Assembly: GCF_000194155.1 (NCBI RefSeq)
Contig: NZ_GL877878.1
Span: forward strand, 1,390,351-1,454,350
Direction of reading: 5' to 3'
DNA length: 64,000 nt
DNA from: Saccharopolyspora spinosa NRRL 18395
Lineage (GTDB): Bacteria; Actinomycetota; Actinomycetes; Mycobacteriales; Pseudonocardiaceae
Made by a program: the position numbers and the translations under genes. Shown in pieces: positions 63,236 through 64,000 of the stretch. The stretch's first letter is position 1; every line of letters begins with the position of its first letter. A model generated the notes under the pieces. The model had not been told where the DNA came from, made no database searches, and saw nothing but the letters and a program-made list of their open reading frames with translations.

Positions 63236-64000
63236 TCAACGCAGCTGCGGCAGGACATCGGCCGCCAGGCGTTCGGTCTGCTCGGCGTGGTCGAACATGG
63301 GGCTGAGCAGGATGCGCTGCGCACCGGCGGCTGCTACCTCGCGCAACGCCCGCACGCAGTCCTCCGGCGTTCCGGCGACCGCGGCGGCCTCGATGGTCGA
63401 GGAGCGGCGGCCGTAAAGCCTTTCCAGCGCCGCGTTCATCCGCTCCCGCCCTCGCTCGGGCGATTCGTCGACCGCGACGTAGACGCGTTTGGCGATCGGG
63501 AATTCGGCCGCGTCCCGCTCCTGCTCGGCGAGCGCGGCGACGACGGTCCGGACCTGCTCCGCGAACTGCGCGGTGGGCGATGATCCGGCGCCGAAGAAGC
63601 CGTTGCCGTGCCGGACCGCGCGGCGCAGCGCCGCCGGGCTGCTGCCGCCGAACCAGATTGGCGGATGCGGTTTCTGGAACGGCTTGGGCTCCATCGCGGC
63701 GTCTTCGAGCTGCCAGAAGCGACCGTCGAAGGTCACCCGGGGCCGGGTCCACAGCTGCTTCATCAGCTCCAGCCCCTCGGTGAAGCGGCCGACGAAGCGC
63801 TCGGGTTCGACGCCGAACGCGGCGAACATCCGGCCCTTGCCGCCCGTGCCGACGCCGATTTCGAGGCGGCCTCGGGACAGCTGGTCCAGCGTGCTCAGGC
63901 TCTTCGCGAGGTGCACGGGGTTGTGCAGGGTGGTCACCAGCACCGCGCAGCCCAGCCGCAGCCGGTCGGTGCAGGCAGCCGCGAAGGTCATCGTCTCGAT
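63236..64000 (-). CDS. LLM-class F420-dependent oxidoreductase (partial, N-terminus beyond right edge)
   Basis: At least 255 residues, open to the right edge. Luciferase-like monooxygenase features are present: RLGCAVLVTTLHNPVHLAKS, LDQLSRGRLEIGVGTGGKGR, a probable substrate loop and PKPFQKPHPPIWFGGSSPAA. C-terminal GTPEDCVRALREVAAAGAQR is intact. Members use reduced F420 or FMN; the substrate is unknown. It converges on the dinB-like gene with 15 bp between stops. Confidence 0.9.
   Translation of the reverse strand: METMTFAAACTDRLRLGCAVLVTTLHNPVHLAKSLSTLDQLSRGRLEIGVGTGGKGRMFAAFGVEPERFVGRFTEGLELMKQLWTRPRVTFDGRFWQLEDAAMEPKPFQKPHPPIWFGGSSPAALRRAVRHGNGFFGAGSSPTAQFAEQVRTVVAALAEQERDAAEFPIAKRVYVAVDESPERGRERMNAALERLYGRRSSTIEAAAVAGTPEDCVRALREVAAAGAQRILLSPMFDHAEQTERLAADVLPQLR

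Overview
The window reads as chromosomal DNA of a high-GC mycelial actinomycete, most likely a Pseudonocardiaceae member such as Saccharopolyspora. This rests on GC-rich codon use, frequent GTG/TTG starts, a mycothiol-dependent formaldehyde dehydrogenase, an NDMA-type alcohol dehydrogenase, ESX-type secreted proteins and ECF41/STAS regulators. The genus is inference.

Left part (1-15258): a nearly complete glycine betaine to glycine route. On the minus strand, reading leftward, are a three-component Rieske oxygenase (Rieske ferredoxin, FAD reductase, oxygenase), a formaldehyde branch (mscR plus a metallo-beta-lactamase hydrolase), and glyA-soxB-soxD-soxA-soxG-dimethylglycine oxidase. An IclR regulator and a ProP-like MHS transporter lie on the plus strand. 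A TGATATA-containing motif recurs in front of glyA, mscR and the transporter and could be a common operator. soxA is broken by a 38-bp near-identical direct repeat that causes a frameshift.

15456-22338: tryptophan to anthranilate genes (kynA, an amidohydrolase that may supply the missing formamidase step, kynU), an orphan TPP enzyme and a diacylglycerol-kinase-like lipid kinase. 22339-28830: a Met-rich copper-storage protein, a TetR/DoxX divergent pair, a MarR/ABC-exporter divergent pair, and several decayed genes. 28979-31700: metE behind a cobalamin riboswitch. 31952-35277: a tight run of ECF sigma, ogt, 2OG-Fe oxygenase and Ada-zinc-module genes, closely followed by tag, which looks like an alkylation-damage response unit. 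35284-45577: an ECF41 sigma factor with a ruined partner gene, threonine dehydratase, DJ-1/PfpI, alcohol dehydrogenase, fadD and a dense field of gene fragments. 45810-48040: YjbR-like protein and sahH. 48985-51535: four genes encoding two ESX-like cell-wall hydrolases and two small YbaB-like partners. 51647-64000: a DsbA-like protein, SBP56/methanethiol oxidase, DUF1540 protein, LuxR regulator, class II amidotransferase, STAS protein, a ferritin with altered ferroxidase ligands, frameshifted hrpB, a DivIVA-motif repeat protein, DUF427, frameshifted dinB and an LLM oxidoreductase cut by the right edge.

Two themes stand out. First, one-carbon and methyl metabolism is concentrated here: betaine demethylation, formaldehyde detoxification, glyA, metE, sahH and alkylation repair. 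Second, the window carries about seventeen gene remnants, many joined at abrupt junctions, as expected for an unstable accessory chromosome arm.
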